Assembly: GCA_031279155.1 (NCBI GenBank)
Contig: JAITJB010000160.1
Coordinates: forward strand, 1-5,489
DNA from: Deltaproteobacteria bacterium
GTDB lineage: Bacteria; Desulfobacterota; Desulfarculia; Adiutricales; Adiutricaceae
DNA length: 5,489 nt
Direction of reading: 5' to 3'
The notes below the pieces were generated by a model. That model had not been told where the DNA came from. It worked only from the letters and a program-made list of their open reading frames with translations, and did no database searches. Below, piece after piece: positions 3,914 to 5,489 of this stretch. How positions within the stretch are numbered: the stretch's first letter is position 1; each line of letters opens with the position of its first letter. The translations under genes and the position numbers were made by a program.

Positions 3914-5489
3914 ATGGCCAACATAACCCAAGTTAATTTTTCTTTTGCCTTTGCCTCGCTGCCGCAATTGGAAACCCACGTCGTCCGTTTCTCGGGTACA
4001 GCCGCCTTAAATAGCCTCTACGATCTGGCCATAACCCTCCTTTTGCCAACCGAAGCTTTTGAGAAGACTGATATTGAGACTTTAATGTCGTCGCGGTGCT
4101 CTCTGACCATTGACGACAGCCAAGATCGCCTTATCGAGCATTGGCCATCGGCTTGGAAAACGTCCTGGCACGGCCTTTTAACCAAGCTGGAAGTCGGATC
4201 TCAAGCCGGACAGTACACCTTCCTTGAGGTATGTTTAGGGCCGACTATAGGTCTTTTATCTGGCCAGCTCCAAAACCGCATCCACCTAGATCTCAGTAGC
4301 CTCGATGTGCTCAAAGATAGTTTTCGCTTTGGCGGTCTTTCCGCCGATCAATTTTCCATTAAGGCCCAAAAGGACGCTTATCCCAAAAGGGAGTTCGTCT
4401 TTCAGTACGAGGAAGACCTATTAGACTTCGTCTGGCGCACCCTCTGGCGCGAGGGCTTATGTCTTTTTTACGATCAAAATGGTCAAAGCGATCTGGCTTT
4501 AGTCACCGACGCCCCGGAGCAGCACCCTTGTTGCTATGATGGCTCTTCGGAGATTGGGTTTTCTTATTCCTCCTTAACCGGTCTTAAGGGCGACGGGCCC
4601 CAAATATTTTCTATGAGATCGGAAAACCGGCTGCCCCCCAACTCCATATTGTTAAAAGATTACAATTGGGAGGATCCTAACCGGCCCCTAGCCGTCAAGG
4701 TCCGCGTCTCACCCAAGGGCCGGGGCGAGGTCCATCTTTACGGCCAAAACTTTACCACTTTAGCCGAAGGCCAGCGCTTAGGTAACATCCGCCGCGACGA
4801 ATACCTATCAAATAGCGAAACTTTTAGAGCCGTCACCAGGGCGCCGGGCTTAATGCCGGGTCTGACCTTTGCTATCAATAGCCACCCCATCGCCTCCAAC
4901 AACGACCGCTTCTTAGTTACGTCCTCGGAAATAATTGGCAGCCAAGCCGACCGCTTAACGGCGGTTTTGGGCTTAGATTTAGGAACCGAAAAGAGCGATT
5001 TTACCAATAACTTAAAGTTCCGCCGCTTAGATAAGCCTTTCCGGCCAAGCTTAACGTTACCTAGATCCAAAATCTCAGGCTCCCTAACGGCCTGGATAGA
5101 CGGCTCAGGCGGCGGAGCTACGCCGGAATTGGATCAATGGGGCCGCTATAAGGTCCTTTTCCCCCTCGATGTTTCCGGCCGCAGCCAGGGGAAGGCCTCA
5201 GCTTGGCTGCGCATGGCCCAGCCCTACGTGGGCAAGGGTTACGGTCAAAACTTTCCCCTAACCCCGGGCGCCGAAGTGCTGATAACCTTCATTGACGGCA
5301 ATCCCGATAGGCCGGTCATCTCCGGGGCTGTACCCAACGCCGAAAACATCAGCCTAATTAATTCGGCTACCAATACCTACAGCGGCCTCGGTACCAAGGG
5401 CGGCAGCGCTTTACTCTTCGGCGATGAAGCTGGCAAGCAAAAAATTAGCCTGACCTCTGGCTCCAACCGGGCCGGCCTAACCATCAACG
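3914..5489 (+). CDS. vgrG: VgrG / TssI spike protein (3' end outside the window)
   Basis: The frame from ATG 3914 is open for 525 codons to the right edge. VgrG forms the trimeric spike at the tip of the Hcp tube and carries PAAR tips and effectors. The gp27-like base domain covers about 1-375. It contains FQYEEDLLDFVWRTLWREGL (163-182), matching the family's block before the GxxxF/Y turn, and PGLMPGLTFAINSHP (311-325) followed by NDRFLVTSSEI. The gp5-like OB domain follows: ISGSLTAWIDGSGG (387-400), LDQWGRYKVLFPLD (406-419), ASAWLRMAQPYVG (428-440), and EVLITFIDGNPDRPVISGAV (454-473). Residues from about 487 (TYSGLGTKGGSALLFGDEAG) start the needle region with beta-helix repeats. It sits 44 nt after tssC and near a PAAR-like gene, its likely tip. 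Whether a C-terminal effector domain follows cannot be seen. Identity is firm. Confidence 0.96.
   Translation, partial: MANITQVNFSFAFASLPQLETHVVRFSGTAALNSLYDLAITLLLPTEAFEKTDIETLMSSRCSLTIDDSQDRLIEHWPSAWKTSWHGLLTKLEVGSQAGQYTFLEVCLGPTIGLLSGQLQNRIHLDLSSLDVLKDSFRFGGLSADQFSIKAQKDAYPKREFVFQYEEDLLDFVWRTLWREGLCLFYDQNGQSDLALVTDAPEQHPCCYDGSSEIGFSYSSLTGLKGDGPQIFSMRSENRLPPNSILLKDYNWEDPNRPLAVKVRVSPKGRGEVHLYGQNFTTLAEGQRLGNIRRDEYLSNSETFRAVTRAPGLMPGLTFAINSHPIASNNDRFLVTSSEIIGSQADRLTAVLGLDLGTEKSDFTNNLKFRRLDKPFRPSLTLPRSKISGSLTAWIDGSGGGATPELDQWGRYKVLFPLDVSGRSQGKASAWLRMAQPYVGKGYGQNFPLTPGAEVLITFIDGNPDRPVISGAVPNAENISLINSATNTYSGLGTKGGSALLFGDEAGKQKISLTSGSNRAGLTIN

Noticed and set aside
4738..5070. 110-residue open frame on the minus strand inside vgrG.
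   Set aside because: It lies opposite strongly conserved VgrG sequence, has no recognisable domain, and is explained as a shadow frame.

Overview
The window is part of a type VI secretion system (T6SS) locus in which every gene lies on the + strand. It reads: the tail end of an unidentified gene, a pentapeptide-repeat protein, a DUF3540 protein, a DUF4150 (PAAR-like) spike-tip protein, the sheath subunit TssC, and a VgrG (TssI) spike protein that is still open at the right edge. The presence of a sheath gene, a VgrG and a PAAR-like gene together makes the T6SS assignment firm.

Organism: the genes point to a Gram-negative bacterium with a T6SS of the proteobacterial type. The DUF3540/DUF4150/pentapeptide set is known from proteobacterial and deltaproteobacterial/myxobacterial genomes. 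Base composition is mixed, with many GCC/GGC codons next to many TTA and AAA codons. CTAG is not depleted (20 sites counted), unlike enteric bacteria. A deltaproteobacterial (Desulfobacterota-like) host is possible, but this is a weak inference and no species can be named.

Layout: 1-149 is the C-terminus of an upstream gene, followed by a possible weak terminator and a C(T)n polypyrimidine tract (163-205). The pentapeptide gene (221-1162) follows, then the DUF3540 gene (1197-1910), which carries an in-frame array of eight 12-nt units coding for a histidine every fourth residue. A 73-nt purine-rich spacer leads to the DUF4150 gene (1984-2403). Its stop codon overlaps the tssC start in an ATGA (tssC 2400-3869). 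After 44 nt vgrG begins (3914) and runs off the window. Gaps are short and no strong internal terminator is visible, so 221-5489 is probably one transcription unit.

How the genes fit together: TssC, with a TssB not present here, forms the contractile sheath. VgrG is the trimeric needle tip, and the DUF4150 protein probably caps it as a PAAR-type point. The DUF3540 protein has a tail of alternating beta-type repeats and the pentapeptide protein is a beta-solenoid; by gene association they are probably accessory spike, adaptor or cargo-loading parts. No recognisable toxin or immunity gene is in the window, so any cargo would be encoded beyond an edge, possibly as a C-terminal extension of VgrG. 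The most unusual points are the histidine-zipper insert in the DUF3540 protein and a canonical tssC coupled to a PAAR-like gene instead of tssB.
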